Source: Macrostomum hystrix
Taxonomy: Eukaryota; Platyhelminthes; Macrostomidae
DNA length: 64,000 bases
Assembly: GCA_950097015.1 (NCBI GenBank)
Contig: CATNEN010000039.1
Span: 10,882,001 to 10,946,000, forward strand
Reading direction: 5' to 3'
The notes beneath the pieces were generated by a model that was not told the DNA's origin, searched no databases, and worked only from the letters and a program-made list of their open reading frames with translations. The position numbers were made by a program, and so were the translations under genes. Position 1 is the stretch's first letter, and each line of letters begins with the position of its first letter. This document shows positions 1 to 14,100 of the stretch, in pieces.

Positions 1-2266
1 CAAGAGTATGACGCCCGAGTGCTTGGTTCTGAAACCACTCGCCTCGAGACCATTAAATGCAGCCTCGGACTTTCTAACCACAGAATGTGAATAAACGCCG
101 TTTATTATATACATAAACCCATCCTAATGCACAGCAGCTAGTCAAAAGCTATCTAGTGACTAACTCGAATTTACAGTCAATTTCTAATGAAGTATACGGA
201 TAGATTTTCTCAGAAAAAACCAGTAGGCTAAGCAACAGGTTAATTTTATGTATGATAAGTTGCTATTGTGCTACATGATAAATAAATGAAAATAAATAGA
301 AGATCGATTATTTATAAATAAAGCTTTCTCAAATTCCGTGAAGCAACGTGTTTTGCAAGATTATAAAAATCTGCTTCCAATAAAAAGTTATCAATATTTT
401 TATGTGAAAAACGTGAAAAGTGAGTATCTCGCTAGCGCATTTTGTTTCCGTGTGTAGCAGACCTCTCAGCTCTCTCTCTATTTTTTGGATTTGGGATTGG
501 TGAGCTGAGTATTTGGGGGGATGGTAGCGTAAGTTATTAGTGTGAGAATAGGTATTTTCCACGCTGTTCGGGTTATACCTAAGGTAGCGCTAATGCCCGA
601 GCGGCAAGACACTAGCTACTAACAATGGGAGAAGAATCGACTGCTGCTGGCACGAGGCCTTAGGTCACTGATCTGGGGCACACAGTCCGTGGGGCGTATC
701 AGGATGGATCGAAGTTGCCTGGTGAACGTCCTTCGCACTCTCACTTACTTTCTTCTATGGGGTCCGGAATTAGTACAGTTTCATTAGGGGGATAAAGGCG
801 GAGTTTTGGGACTTTAGGGGGGTATTTAGGGAACTTTAGGTGGACTTCAGATAGACTTCAGATGGATTTTTAGATGGGATTTTACGACTTTATTTTTGGG
901 GTTTCAAAGGGATCATATAATAGGGTGGATTCGGGTAAAGAAGGCCGACGAGATATCTTTGGGAGAGGATTGGGAAGGCAAATGTATCTAATTGTTTTCT
1001 CCTATTAGGAAAAAAACTCAGGAACTCGGTTTATTTTAATATCGAAACTTGGAAAGAGGTAGGAAGTGGAATCGCTTATATTTCGTAGATCAAAACGTTG
1101 AGAACGTATAGAACGTAAAGCAGGTCCAACAGTGGTAACAGGGTTAACCAGTGTTAACGGGTAAAAATCGCATTATATTCTTCTCTGTATATATATACCA
1201 AAATTGGGGTGGGTGCATGTCCCGCTTGAGTGCGCATTCAACGAACAACGAGCGCTGCGTGAGGTTACGACAAATAGCTAGCGCGTGAGAAAAAGTGGCG
1301 GGAATTCAAAATGAAAAAGTGTCCTAATTGTTCACTGCCTCACGTGGAAATCTGCATTTAATAATTTTTCCAAGAAACGAAGTGTCCCGTCCTTCTTCCA
1401 GTGGTCCTCGATAATATTATGGACATCTATATATAGCATCTATATGCAGCTATATCGGTCTCATATTCTATATGCTGTATAAAAACCTAAGTTATTGAAG
1501 TCCATGATTAATATGAAAGAATGCGAACTCGTGACCTTGACTATTAGCTTAAATTCTATCTTTATATTTGCTGCATTGATGAAGTTTCCATGGAAAATAT
1601 TTTACATTTATTAATCAGCGATCATTTCCATAAAGTATATATGATCGAACTTTGAGGGTTTAAATCGTTTTAGAAATTTCTGGTTCGTTAACTATTTAGA
1701 TAGCCTCTATATTACAAATCCTAAACGAGATCGGACCGAACAGAAAGCCGGTGACACATATACCAACCATTGTTAGTTTATACCGCCCCAACCACTGTTG
1801 TTGGGTCTTTGTCGCCTTAGTGCTCTACCTGCAAATTATATTAGATGCGTCATAGAGGAGGCTCTTATCTGTAATGTAACTTATCAGCTAGATTGAATGA
1901 TAGAACAATACGCTGCTGCAGACAATGGATTCGCAATCATGAATATTGGACTGACACTATCCCAAAATTACTCGTATTCTCACTGCTTCCTATCGCAAGT
2001 ACTGTAGCAAATCATAGAATATGAGAATGGAGGACAGATCGATGGAGATTGTGCAATTTTACTGATTAGAAACGCGGCTACAAAGCGTGAACAAATCAAC
2101 TAATATAATGCAATTTTCCGGTTTTATTGACTTCGATGTCAGTGGCAGTTATTGCATTGTTTGGATCACAATATTGCCTATCAATTGCCTAGAGCGATTG
2201 CATCGAGAATAGTATAAGAATGCTGAACACACTCTAATTGAATGATGGTAGCTCGCAACATCCATC
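1..2266. other. Intergenic AT-rich sequence, no gene recognised
   Basis: No ORF here has coding character and I recognise no repeat family. The DNA is AT-rich with short runs such as TATATATA near 1187 and 1430. It may hold the promoter or 5' UTR of the channel gene starting at 2267, but I see no decisive core promoter. Confidence 0.4.
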
Positions 2267-4622
2267 ATGCCAAACGTGACTAAGGTGACTGTTATGACGA
2301 TAGACGATGCGGAAAGCATTCAGGAAGATGATAACGTTATAGAAGGTGCAGTCGATGAATGCGGCTCCTTGGACAGCGAGCTATCGACACGCGTGGCAGC
2401 TCTAATTCGTAATGACCAGGTGGACAAACTAGCCGCAGAGCTCGAGATATCAGGGGCAATTCCTGCGGATCAGCGGCTATCGACTCGTCTAATCTTTCGC
2501 AAAGCTGCAGATGATGGTGAAGTGTGTACTGAATTCATGCGAATGCATCTCCTGGCCGTGCACTACTTAGCCCGACGCACTTTAGCCTATCTAGTCAAGA
2601 AGGGCCAAGAAAGTGGCTGTTGGAAAAACCTAGCCTCTGTGGACGACTCTGACAATAGCAACATTTTGCACTGCCTTGCTAAGACGCGATTCCTCCAAGA
2701 AGATCGCCAGCCGGAGCTATCACCCGCGGAGCTGGACAAGATTGATAAGTTTGAAGCTGAAGTGCTTGAAATGTTGGCACAAGTTGACGGACCAAGTTGC
2801 GGCTGTGGCGAAGGCACCTGGTGCGGCTTGCCACTTAATAACGAGTGAGTTGTAAATATTCGCTTTGTGGTTAGATGTCAAAAATGTATGATGGAACCGT
2901 AGCCGCTATTAGGTTATAAAAAAGGCAGCAATGAATGACAAGGTAATTACCTCCGAGCATAGTTATGCATAGTTAAATCCAAAAAGTAGCTAGGCCTATG
3001 GGGGTATAAAGTGCCATTCCAACGTCACGACTTACGCTCAAAAGAATGCATAACATCACACCATCCTGGTATTTTGCAGAAAGCCCAGCTCATTCATTCA
3101 CGCGCTCTGCTTGATGGAGAACAAAGCCGGCCTGCGTCCAATAGAGTTCGCCATGCAGATTGGCGCGTACAGCACGTTCCGAAAAATGGTCGAAATCGAT
3201 GGCTACCTTAAGATCGAAGAGAAAATTAGCGGCATCCGCCTGCACAAGAAGTACAATTTGAAGGAATATGACCTGATAGACGGGGCTAGAAAAAACAGAT
3301 GCCCCATGCTGATGCTCAATCAGGTGAGAATGTCGCAGATTCCAGCACTGCGAAGGTCCAACCTGCTCCAGCCGGGGCTCTTGGTAGACCAGTGGCTTAA
3401 CTTGCTGTGCTCACAGCTCAAGGGCGCGTACGTGCTAATGCACGTTATTTATGGCTTTCTGTTTTTTCAGACGACGCCACTGTCCCTTAACTTTTATATG
3501 ATAGTGACAATGACGCAGCACGCGTACGAGCTTGACAAAGGTTTCTACGAGTTCGCCGAGATGATCAGAAAGACCATATACTACATTCCAACCAGTTTTA
3601 ACAACACTCCTTCCGTTGTGGATGATGAAACTGAAGCGGCAGTCAGGAGCGCCTGCAACCCAGAAAATCTGCTTCAATATCTAAGGAACGGATCTCGAGG
3701 ACAGGAGCTGCTACAGACGTCGCCAATATTCTTCTACTCTGTTGATAGAGAAGGCGTAATAGGCAATATCAAGTTCAATCAATACTCGGTGGCAGTAATC
3801 CTCTGCGTTCAGCTAGCCGTTACGCTGCTAACAGTGATTAAGCTGCTTCGGGCGCGCCGATGGCCGATGTACCGCATCGACGGTCAGTTCAACACGGGGG
3901 GTGAGTACCTGGTGAAGAACAGCTTCCTGACTTGCTCCATGTGCGCAATGATGTTCTGTGGAGTACAACATCTCAGCGGCTCTTTACTGTTGATGCGCTC
4001 CCTCGACTGCACGGATGTTGTACTAGGCCGAACCAAGCAGTACAGCAACAACTGGGCCACCCATATGACAGAGGGCGCAGCCGTCATGTTTATGTTCTTC
4101 GCCATGCTCTCCTTCACCAGCGTCTACGAGTTGCACTTTGAACGGCTGGCCTTTCTAAGCATCTGCTTTCGGAAGATGTTCAGTCGCTTCTTAGCAGCCG
4201 TGCCCCTATTCTTAGTGTGGGCCTACTTTGTGTTCGGCACGTTGTTCTTTATGGTTGACTTCAACAAAGCCGAGTTTGACTCTCAGTTCTCAGTGTTCTA
4301 TTCTCCACTAAGGATATTTCTCAACACAGCCAGCCTGAACTCCAACCGGGTCTCCACCGCCATGCTGCACACCGTGTTCGTGCTCATCGTCACCATCAAC
4401 ATCCAGAATTTTCTCATCGCCTACGTCTCAAACGAGTACAACAGCATAGCCGTGAACTTTGACCTGGTGCACCGGCTCACCCAGTTCGATCACATGGCCT
4501 TCACCTGGCTGACTTGGGGCGACCTGCTGACACGTTTGCAGCAACTGCGCAACAGATTACTCAAGAGCAGAGGACAACAACAGGCCATTGTGCAGACTGT
4601 GGAAATAACATTTTCTGATTAA
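2267..4622 (+). CDS. Ankyrin/TRP-like six-transmembrane ion channel
   Basis: Two exons, 2267-2844 and 3080-4622, join across a GTGAGT donor and a TTTTGCAG acceptor in matching phase, giving 706 aa. Residues 1 to about 190 are acidic and helical with degenerate ankyrin-like stretches (IFRKAADDG; NILHCLAKT). The exon junction falls in another ankyrin-like unit (NKAGLRPIEFAMQIG). About six hydrophobic segments follow: LKGAYVLMHVIYGFLFF, SVAVILCVQLAVTLLTVI, FLTCSMCAMMFCGV, AAVMFMFFAMLSF, AAVPLFLVWAYFVFGTLFF and LHTVFVLIVTINIQNFLIAY. A re-entrant-like loop lies between the last two. The layout of cytosolic ankyrins, S1-S6 and an S6 ending in an NFLIAYVSNEY-type sequence is that of TRP-superfamily cation channels. 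I cannot assign a subfamily. It is short for TRPA, TRPC or TRPV, so upstream exons or a reduced lineage-specific form are possible. The start is the first ATG of the long ORF. Confidence 0.7.
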
Positions 4623-5558
4623 AGACAAAAACAATACCTTAAAAACTGATAATATTTAGTTAATAGTATTTTGGAGTCATAAAAAATTTAACCAAGAAGT
4701 GACTATCTTATAGGCATTCTAACCCGAGCGATAATTTACGCAAAACGCTACTTAGAGTAGAAATGAATGCTAGTGAAAAAAACTAACTTTTAAATTGAAT
4801 AATAACTGCAATAGGATTAATTTTATAGATAGGCAAAGTTAAACCGGAGAACCAAGCGCCTGATCAGCAATTTTATTGGCACTGAACAGCTAACAATAGT
4901 GACAGAATACATCATTATAGAAGAATTGCAGTAGTATAGCTTGTATAAAAACTAAATTGAATTGAAGCATAGGCTAAAAATGTTCTTTAAATAACAAGTT
5001 TAATGTTAGCTGATCTAGAAAAATTACATACAATATTAGAATGGAGTAACTTCAGCAAATATTATGTACAGATAAATTATTGCCGAGAAATTTTGATTGA
5101 AACCCGTTAAGTCAAATTCAAGTCGCAATGTCGATCGATAGTATTTTTACTTTTGACATTAAAATCTAATTTTGATATCAAATATATATAAGACAGTGTG
5201 GTACTAGTGGTGACCATTGGAAAAATACATAGACAACAAAAACACAGAACTTTTCAAGAAAAACCAGGATAGAGCAGAGTTATGTGTATGTTCTCTGATA
5301 CTAACAAGAGTGGACCAAATTGAAAGAGCAATAAATAACCTAACAATACTCTATAGGGCTTAATGATTAACATAAAGACTAAAAAAATGAGACTACAATG
5401 ACTAAAGTTTTCTAAATTGTTTCGAGAGGGTGGAATGACCGATCTAACAGACTTAGCAAGCTAAAAATGTAGGAAACAATAATATAGAAGGCCTTTTTGT
5501 TCGTTCAAAACACTCGAAAAATCAGTTCGAATTTGTGATTCCAGGCCGGAACAGAAAA
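4623..5558. other. Intergenic AT-rich sequence between convergent genes
   Basis: This holds the 3' flanks of the channel gene (+) and MYDGF (-). It is AT-rich, with no ORF of coding character and no repeat I recognise. Confidence 0.4.
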
Positions 5559-7250
5559 TCACAGATCGCTGTGCCCCCCAGCGGCGGAGAATTCGAGCGC
5601 CACTCGCGCCAGTTCGGCGCCAAATTTGGCGCTATTCTGCACCCGGCCAGCCGACTTATCAAACTGAAACTCGTCCGGCTTCAGCTCGCGGCCACCGTTG
5701 CCAAACGCGTGGGCCTGGTGCGCCTCCAACCGGGCGCCAGTAAGGGCCAGCGAGAATGACTGGAAGAACAGATAGCTGGTGCCAGACTCGCGCTCCACAA
5801 CGCATCCGTAGGTGCCGACCTCGTGAATTTGAGTAATGAGCATGCGCCACTTCTGCATGGCATGGGATAGGTGGGTTGTTGCTATTCTTTCTTGGAAAGA
5901 ATCAAGATTAAAAAATTAGAAAATAATAATAAAATCTAACTCACTTCATTTGTTCCTCCTTGGCACACATAGGTGAATGTGCACTTAATGCCATCCTGAA
6001 ATAGTACAATGTTTGCACTTTCAGAAGTTAGTCACACTAGGGAAGAAACAAAAATCTGTTAAAATCTGTTATTATGATGATTCTGGTGAAGACCCTAGTG
6101 ACAAGGGCAACTAACACTACTCCATATAGTATAAACCTCCATGGTAAATACATATTGATTCAGTATTATTAAAATTAACAATACTATTGATACAATATAA
6201 TCAGCAAAAAAACGAAATGTTCACATGATAAAGTTTTGTGTTTTTGAGTGTTTTTGCCACTTGACACCCCAATTAGGATTGTTGAATATCTTAACAGTGC
6301 CAATGTTTTGTGCCAATGTTTTAGATTTCTTGGTGCCAAGCTAGATATTTTAGGAGATACAAAAAATAAAGGTTTTTAAGTACCACTTACATGGTCTTTC
6401 TACTGTTATTGTCAGTTTATTGGCAATTGATGCTTGCTTTACCACATTTTAGGTGAATTGAACAATGATTTATAGAAAAGAAAGGCACTTAAAAACTGAT
6501 AATTACCCCATAAACAAGTTTACTACAGTTTTCTATTAATAAGCCCCAATGACTTAAATTATTATTGTTTACCACTGTTCTAGCTATATTCTAGCGATTG
6601 ATTTCATTTTTACATATTACAAATATGGCTAGATATAACAAATTTAAGTGGTTAATGGCTGAAGCCTGAATGTATATACATATGAATATCTTTGTGTTTT
6701 GATTAATAAATATCATTTACAGGATCACCAAAAAGATATTTCCAAAAACGATGGATTCTTATTGTAGAAACATGTTTATCTGCTAGCTAACTAATTAGTA
6801 AAAAGTTAAATATAATGCATTAAAAAAGTTGATTAACATTAAGAAATGGAGGCTGTTTTATTTTTTATGAATCTTACTCTGTCTAATATTAATAATTCAT
6901 GATTTGCAAAGGCACTTAAGTGAAAAAAAGTGCATTGTGTGGAGAATGAAGATTGGGGTTCATAAATGTTTTTAGAGCAGGGCACTAAGCTAGGCCTAGC
7001 AAAATGGGATTTTATTTTACTCAGAGTCAGATAATTTTTTGCTATATTAGCTAGCCACTACAAATGATTCAGATCTGCATGTTTGAAGAAATTATTCACT
7101 TACACGTTCCATGCTAAAATCGTGCTGAACACCACCAGGCTTTACATCAAACATTTGTAGGTACGGTGATGGGGTTTCTCCATTTACTGCCGAAAGAAAA
7201 GTTACTGACACTACAAAGCAACAAAAAAATGCAGTCAAAAATGAAGTCAT
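5559..7250 (-). CDS. MYDGF: Myeloid-derived growth factor (MYDGF) homologue
   Basis: Three exons on the minus strand, 7250-7104, 5995-5945 and 5852-5559, join with phase-0 introns (donors GTAAGT and GTGAGT) into a 163-aa protein; the human protein has about 173 aa. Residues 1-24 form a signal peptide (MTSFLTAFFCCFVVSVTFLS). The mature part starts with FDVKPGGVQHDFS, matching the family's FDVRPGGVVHSFS block. The 51-bp middle exon encodes CTFTYVCQGGTNE, the family's CxFTYxxQGGTNE hallmark, and SYLFFQSF follows. The C-terminus is HSDL, a KDEL-like ER-retention signal corresponding to RTEL in mammals. The protein is expected in the ER/Golgi lumen or secreted. The start is the ATG directly before the signal peptide. 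Assignment is firm because block order, length and tail all agree. Confidence 0.93.
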
Positions 7251-8145
7251 GACTGCCAATAGCAATTAAGAAACGAGTTAATAGGTAAAGTGAAATTGCA
7301 GATAACTTTTAATGTTGTGTAAATATATTAACTGCAGTGCGCTAAGCGATTAAAACCAGAAAATATGGTATAGATATTTGGATAAAAATTAAGTCGTGTC
7401 TACTTCCCGGAAAGATGTATCTTTAAATTTAAGAACTTGATGCATTATTACATTTAAACAAAAACAAGCATTGTTTAGTTTCTAGTTTAGTTTAGTTTAG
7501 TTGAGTTTAGTTTTCAGTGCTTAACTATTGTTTATTTAGCAATAAAAGTGATAAAAAGTTACAAAAAAGAGTTTTTTTTCCCTAAAATAAGAAATCTATA
7601 TTTTTTAATTTATACCATTGATCTCCAATGTTCACACTCCACATGTACATATCGAGCTTCCTGCTTTAGCTTTACTATATCTCTTGGATTTACCATTTAC
7701 CAAACCATTAAAATCGTAACATATAGACTCCGTACCATCCACGAATAAATCTGAGTAGTTTGATGCAATGCTTTTCGAACCATATGAAAAAGGGCTGCTT
7801 TCTTAAAGCTTGTTTAAAAGTCTAGCTGCTAGCTCACAAATATTGAGAAGTATTTTTGGCGGTCATAATAGTCTTGTAAATTTGCCAATCAAATAACTTG
7901 CATTTGTGAATGAATAACATTTTGATGCGTCATAATAATAATCCTAAACCTGACTGCGGCTCAACATTTAGAAGACAATAAGAAGCTAAAAACTCGACAT
8001 CACAGTTGATTGTCGATATATCTTAACCCAAGCGAGCATTGAATTGTAGAATTAGTGTGCAAGGCAACCAATATATTTGCTACTTTAACCTTTTAAAGCA
8101 TTCTCCAGGAGAGCATAGATTCAAATTCAAGCTTGTTTTGTCGCG
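7251..8145. other. Intergenic AT-rich sequence with a short TTTAG repeat
   Basis: No gene is visible. Around 7477-7513 there is a short (TTTAG)n-like run. The right part is the 3' flank of the orphan discoidin gene. Confidence 0.4.
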
Positions 8146-11100
8146 TTAAATATCGCAGAGATGGCACTTGTTCCAATCCAGGACTCTCTCGGCCGCGTAG
8201 TAGATTCCGTCGTAGCAAACTAAAATGGCGACGGGGGGTTCGGACACATTGCCACCGATGTTCAGATATTCAATTCCAGGATTGGGGTTTATTCCAAAAC
8301 TCGACCTACTGCTCCAGTTTCCGATGCCAATAAACGCAGCACAGCTCTGCCCCCTAATCGGAGGCTCGAAAAGTCCCGGAAGAAGCTTCCATTCGATGAT
8401 TCGGGCTTCGATCAAGCTGCCGTTGGATTTGCTCATGACTTCGTGGTAGACACTCGGATTACAGCTGATCCATATCGCTGTGTCATTGTCTAAATCGTTT
8501 GAGAACACAATACCCCTCTGACTGACGTCGCGCTCATTATATAGACCGTCCGTTGAGCCAAATACTGTATTAGTGTCTGTGTCAAAGCCCAGAATATTGG
8601 AAACTTGAGGCCCAAGGTCTGAAAGATAAGTTCTTCGCTTTTAGGATTTAAAGCACATCTTTAACGATTTTAAAGCCAATTTCTATATTGAACACTCTCG
8701 ATAAGTTCTCACACTGCCACTTATTTGTGTTCACACTGTTGGTCCTGAAGCACTTGTTGCGGCCAGTTAAAAATGTCGTGTCACTACTTGGCATGAAGTC
8801 GCAATAGAACAGGGTGCTCATTGAATCATTTAGGATGAGAACACTACGATTAATGCTCTGGTCAATGAAATCTCGCAATTGACAGGCGTCTGAAAAGTCA
8901 TACAAGAGAATAGAAGCCTTTCGGATGATTGTTTTAACCAATGTGTGTTGGGGTTGAAAAAATATTGTGGTTTTCAGAGCATGCTCAAAGAGATACGTAC
9001 CGAATGGCTGTGAGTCAATCAGATCAGAGGCATTACACCCGAATAGGTCAAATTTGAAGTTGATTTGGCTGTCAGCCGTCTGGGTGGTGCCGCAAATGCC
9101 GATGCGAACTCCACGGGAGACTATAGTCCTGTCCAGCATGAGCATTGCGATGTTGTCAATGTACACTTTTTCGATGGAATGCTGAAAACAGAAGAAACTG
9201 CCGGTGAGTCTGTGTCGCATGGAGGCAGTTGAAATTAAAGCAAATAAAAGGAAAGACATGCTAATACGAGTACAATCATGGTCGGCATTTAGACTTTAAG
9301 ACTTTATTTCGTGACTTAGTATCATTTAACTTCAACAACAATTGCAGCTGACCTTTGAGTCGGGAGTTCAAATCTTAGCCCATGAAAAAAATTTATCCTT
9401 TGACACGACACCTAATTATCAATTTTCAGTTCACCAATTTGTAAAGTGCGTGCTAGCATGCATTAGCTGAGGTGGAAGTTTTGGTGAGTGTGCGGTCCAA
9501 AAGTCCATGGACTGAACAGCTGTACACAGTGTTTAGAAGCTCCGCTCAATAACTGCGGCTGTAGCACTGACTGTACATATGACCCAACTTGATTAAGGTG
9601 TCACTTCTTTTCTATCTCTTCTACGCTCGTCTAAGCTCGTTCAATGATTACCTGATATTTGCGAAACAATAGTGATGCAATTTTGGTGATGTGACTTACA
9701 GTTTCCACAAAAGAAAACGACCGACCATCCATAGTTTTGTACACGTTGAGGCAAGTGACTCGATTGGCACCGGCCTCCGAGTAAATGGAAATTCTGTTCA
9801 GTCGTTTCAGACTGCCAAACAGCACCGTGACGTACCGAAAGTTGCCGTAGCTACCGCTGCGCACGTGCGGCACCCAGCCGAGAGCGGAGGGCCTCGCCTG
9901 GCTGGCCCCACGGCTGGCGTTGGGAGACATGAAGCTGCTGATCTGGCAATCCCGGATTGTGTCGTTCATTCCCAGTGACTCGCTGCACGCTGGGTGATAT
10001 GGTTATGAAATTTCATGCCTTTGCAGCTTCTGTTGTTGCCGAGTTCGTGCTGGCTATATTTTTATGGATCTACTTCTAGTAGAGGTTTACGTTAGAATCC
10101 GGAGCTTGAGCTAATTGTAGAGCTTATCCAAAAACTGATTGGGACTGCTCGTACGGCGTTCGTACAGCGTCCGCTCTAACTGGGTTAAAGGTCCCTTTAG
10201 CAATTAAGGCTTCTCCAGGCTTTCGCCAAGTGGAATACTCACACTTAGGCTTTCTTTTGAACGTTGGCAGTCTGAGGAAAAAACGGTCTCGTATTTATAG
10301 CCATTTGTACCTCACCCTCACGTGATTTAATCAAGAAAAATTACAAATTTGGTCATGAAGAGCTGGGAGACAGCAAACTGTTTTAATTTTGGCTTAATTG
10401 CCGCTCTCTCATTGGTTGGAGGGATGTCACGTGAATGTGCTAAAAATAGGCACAGCTATCCGCGGAATTTTACTGAGGAAATTCCCGAGCCGGTACATGA
10501 CTCAACGAATGATAACTCTATTATTATTCCTGCTTAAAGAATACTTTAACCTTATCAGCACACAGTATCATACAGCGGTAGGGACTTACCACTAAGGAAA
10601 GCTAGTGAGCTAATGAGGTAGTAATCCTATTAGTTAGCGACTTACTACAATTTTGAAGTGTTCTTAATTTTGCTGGATTTTTAAATGTATCAGAACTCAC
10701 AAGTGAATCTGTCATCAGAGCCAACAATAATACTCTCGTAGGAATATTGTCTCAGCCAGTGACCGCTTTTGGGATTGTTTTCTCTTGCGTGCATCTTGTA
10801 GGTCATCTCCCAGACAATTGTGGCCTTTAAAATCCCTCTTCTCATCGGCAATTCCTGACTCTCGTTCAGCTTCAATTGGAACCTGATTTCAGCTGCGTCG
10901 TCAAAGAAGATAGTGTTTGAAAACTGCGGATGCGTGACGCGAAAGCTGTTTTCAAAGGTATTGAAAATTCACATTTAGAATTCGCCTATAAATTCAGTCC
11001 ATCCTACCAAAAATTTTAAACCCCGACCAGCGGTTAGCTCGGTGCTGACACTGCCAGATGAGTAGCTGGCGTTGGCCTCTCCAACCAGTTGCAGGTAGGC

Positions 11101-14100
11101 CGGGTAGTGAATAAACAGCACCGGATTCTGCAGCTCCGCAGTAGAAGTGTTCTGACAAGTCAGCCTCACAGTCACTGATATGAGGTCGCTGAAGGAACGT
11201 TTTAGAAGTGTCGTAATGGATTTTTTACATTGAATTGCCATTGCAATAATACAAGCTAATTAGCTGTATGCATGATCGATAATATAGTTTCAAAGAAATT
11301 CAAGATGTACTGAAGGAACCCCTAATTTCACAAACTCAAGAGCTAATAAATAAGAATTTCGAAAAAATGTGACATCTACATTTATAATAGTGCTAAAAAA
11401 TCCCCCCCAATCTGAGAATCGCCCTGGCTCACCTGAGAATCGCCCCGGTCCATCTGAGAATCGCCCCGGCCTACCTGAGAATCGCCCCGGTCCATCTGAG
11501 AATCGCCCCGGCCTACCTGAGAATCGCCCCGGCCCACCTGAGAATCGCTTCGGCCCACCTGAGAATCGCCCATCCTAACCTGAGAATCACCCCATCCCAA
11601 CCTGAGAATCGCCCCGGCCCACCTGAGAATCGCCCCGGCCCACCTGAGAATCGCCCCGGCCCACCTGAGAATCGCCCCATCCCAACCTGAGAATCGCCCC
11701 ATCCCAACCTGAAAATCGCCCCCATCCCAACCTGAGAATCGCCCCATCCCAACCTGAAAATCGCCCCCATCCCAACCTGAGAATCGCCCCATCCCAACCT
11801 GAGAATCGCCCCATCCCAACCTGAGAATCGCCCCATCCCAACCTGAAAATCGCCCCCATCCCAACCTGAGAATCGCCCCATGCCAACCTGAGAATCGCCC
11901 CCATCCCAACCTGAGAATCGCCCCATCCCAACCTGAAAATCGCCCCCATCCCAACCTGAGAATCGCCCCATCCCAACCTGAGAATCGCCCCATCCCAACC
12001 TGAGAATCGCCCCATCCCAACCTGAGAATCGCCCCCATCCCAACCTGAGAATCGCCCCATCCCAACCTGAGAATCGCCCCCATCCCAACCTGAGAATCGC
12101 CCCCATCCCAACCTGAGAATCGCCCCCATCCCAACCTGAGAATCGCCCCATCCCAACCTGAGAATCGCCCCCATCCCAACCTGAGAATCGCCCCATCCCA
12201 ACCTGAGAATCGCCCCCATCCCAACCTGAGAATCGCCCCATCCCAACCTGAGAATCGCCCCCATCCCAACCTGAGAATCGCCCCATCCCAACCTGAGAAT
12301 CGCCCCCATCCCAACCTGAGAATCGCCCCATCCCAACCTGAGAATCGCCCCATCCCAACCTGAGAATCGCCCCATCCCAACCTGAGAATCGCCCCATCCC
12401 AACCTGAAAATCGCCCCATCCCAACCTGAGAATCGCCCCCATCCCAACCTGAAAATCGCCCCATCCCAACCTGAGAATCGCCCCCATCCCAACCTTTATT
12501 TGGATGCTTCATTTTAGGCAAGGAACACGAGGGGTTGGCTTCGTCTCGTTGAAAAAGTTTAGGAGGCTGGTTTTCGCTGATACATTTAATAATAATAATA
12601 ATTGCAGGCGGGCTGCGGGCAATGGCCCATCACTAGACCAACAGCCAGCGAGGAGGCAATTTCCTACTTCTGCCCATTTCGCTGACTCCTGAGCACACAC
12701 ACACAAAGATTCTGTACGCAGGCACACTCTCACACAGGTGTGTGCATCTGCCTTGACTTTCTCATCGTCAGCCAGTGTACACTTTCACTGTGCCTTGGAG
12801 GTTGGCCCTTAAGGGCGTAAATTGCACGACAAGCCCCCAAGCCTTCTCTCCGCGGCTGCGCCCCAAATAAATATGGCCTCGCCGGGGAATCGAACTTAGG
12901 GACCGTGGTGCGAGAGGCAAACGGGTTAACCACTCTGCCACCGACCCCTGTCGCTGATACATAACACGTTGCTAGTTTCCGGGTGTTTTCTGGAGCTATA
13001 TATGTTTTCATGTTTTATTGTTTTCAAATCTACTCGTATGTTTTCATAAATCAAGCCTGACAGAAATAGATGAAGCAATAAATGACTAAACAAAATATGG
13101 TCAGGCTCTAATCAGACACAGTTGCTAACTTTGCGCATAAAATGTGAAAGATTTCCTATCTCCGTAGTGTATTATTCGAAGAAAAACCTGCCTTAGAAAC
13201 ACGTACGCTTAAAAAACTGCCTGAAAAATGACTGACCTGCTTGTAATTATCCACTTCCGCAGTTGCGCAAGATTCGTTGTGACCTGCATGAAAGCGGCCG
13301 CATTCTCAGTGCCAGCGCGAAATATCCGAACAGTTTTGTTGATAACGGCGATGTGAGTCATTATTCGAAAATAGGCGACGAACTGGAAGCTAGACTGATT
13401 CGCAGACTGAATGTGATCAGCTACCTTGAAGCCGATGGTCAGGGTGAACTGGTTGTCGCTGATGGTCGCAGTCCTGCCGTAGCCTCCGTTGTCCGTCAGA
13501 CCGACGGTCTGGGCGATCTGAGTCTTCGAGATGGCCTGGTCCATTTGAACAGTTCCAGCACTGCTGCTGGTCACTAAGCGGTATGATTCAAGGGACAGGC
13601 CGGCCAGGTTGACACCGACGGATTCCAGGTGAAATAGGTCCAGCATAGAGTACCTGAAGTACTGCTCCGAGGGACTACTCTCATTGCCAAAATTTTTGAC
13701 CGAAAAATCCATCGGTCCAGTCTGATAGCTGGGCATAAACACGAGCATAGTGATGTACACAATATCGCCAATGCGAACTGCTGAGTTGTCCTGCTCCTTG
13801 TTGACGATGGTGATTGAGGCGTTGGTTGTCTGAATAGAAAAAATGTGGACTTGTGGGGAAACGATTTTGCACGGACTGCCGATCTTTCTGAGAATTCGAA
13901 ATCCAAAACCGTCAGATACAGATTCGGGCCTGCACTGTCATTTCCATAATAATAACAATGATAACAAAATTATTAATTTTTACACCTTTCCGATTGGGCC
14001 AGATGTGCAGCCAACAGCACAACCACAGCTATTGCGCGGCGCATCCGAAGGCTGTATGTGTACGGCTGATTCAGTCCATGGACTGGGGGGACGCCACACC

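Noticed and set aside
11382-12521. Minus-strand ORFs of 300-379 aa (repeats of GWGRFSGWDGAILRL type)
   Set aside because: They come from a 22/23-bp tandem repeat whose unit has no stops; three different frames are open at once, so this is not coding.
12875-12955. tRNA gene-like sequence (minus)
   Set aside because: It is the head of SINE C with a shared body and target-site duplication; the arms do not form a clean cloverleaf. The same applies to 24110-24177, 31215-31286, 53155-53224 and 14215-14268.
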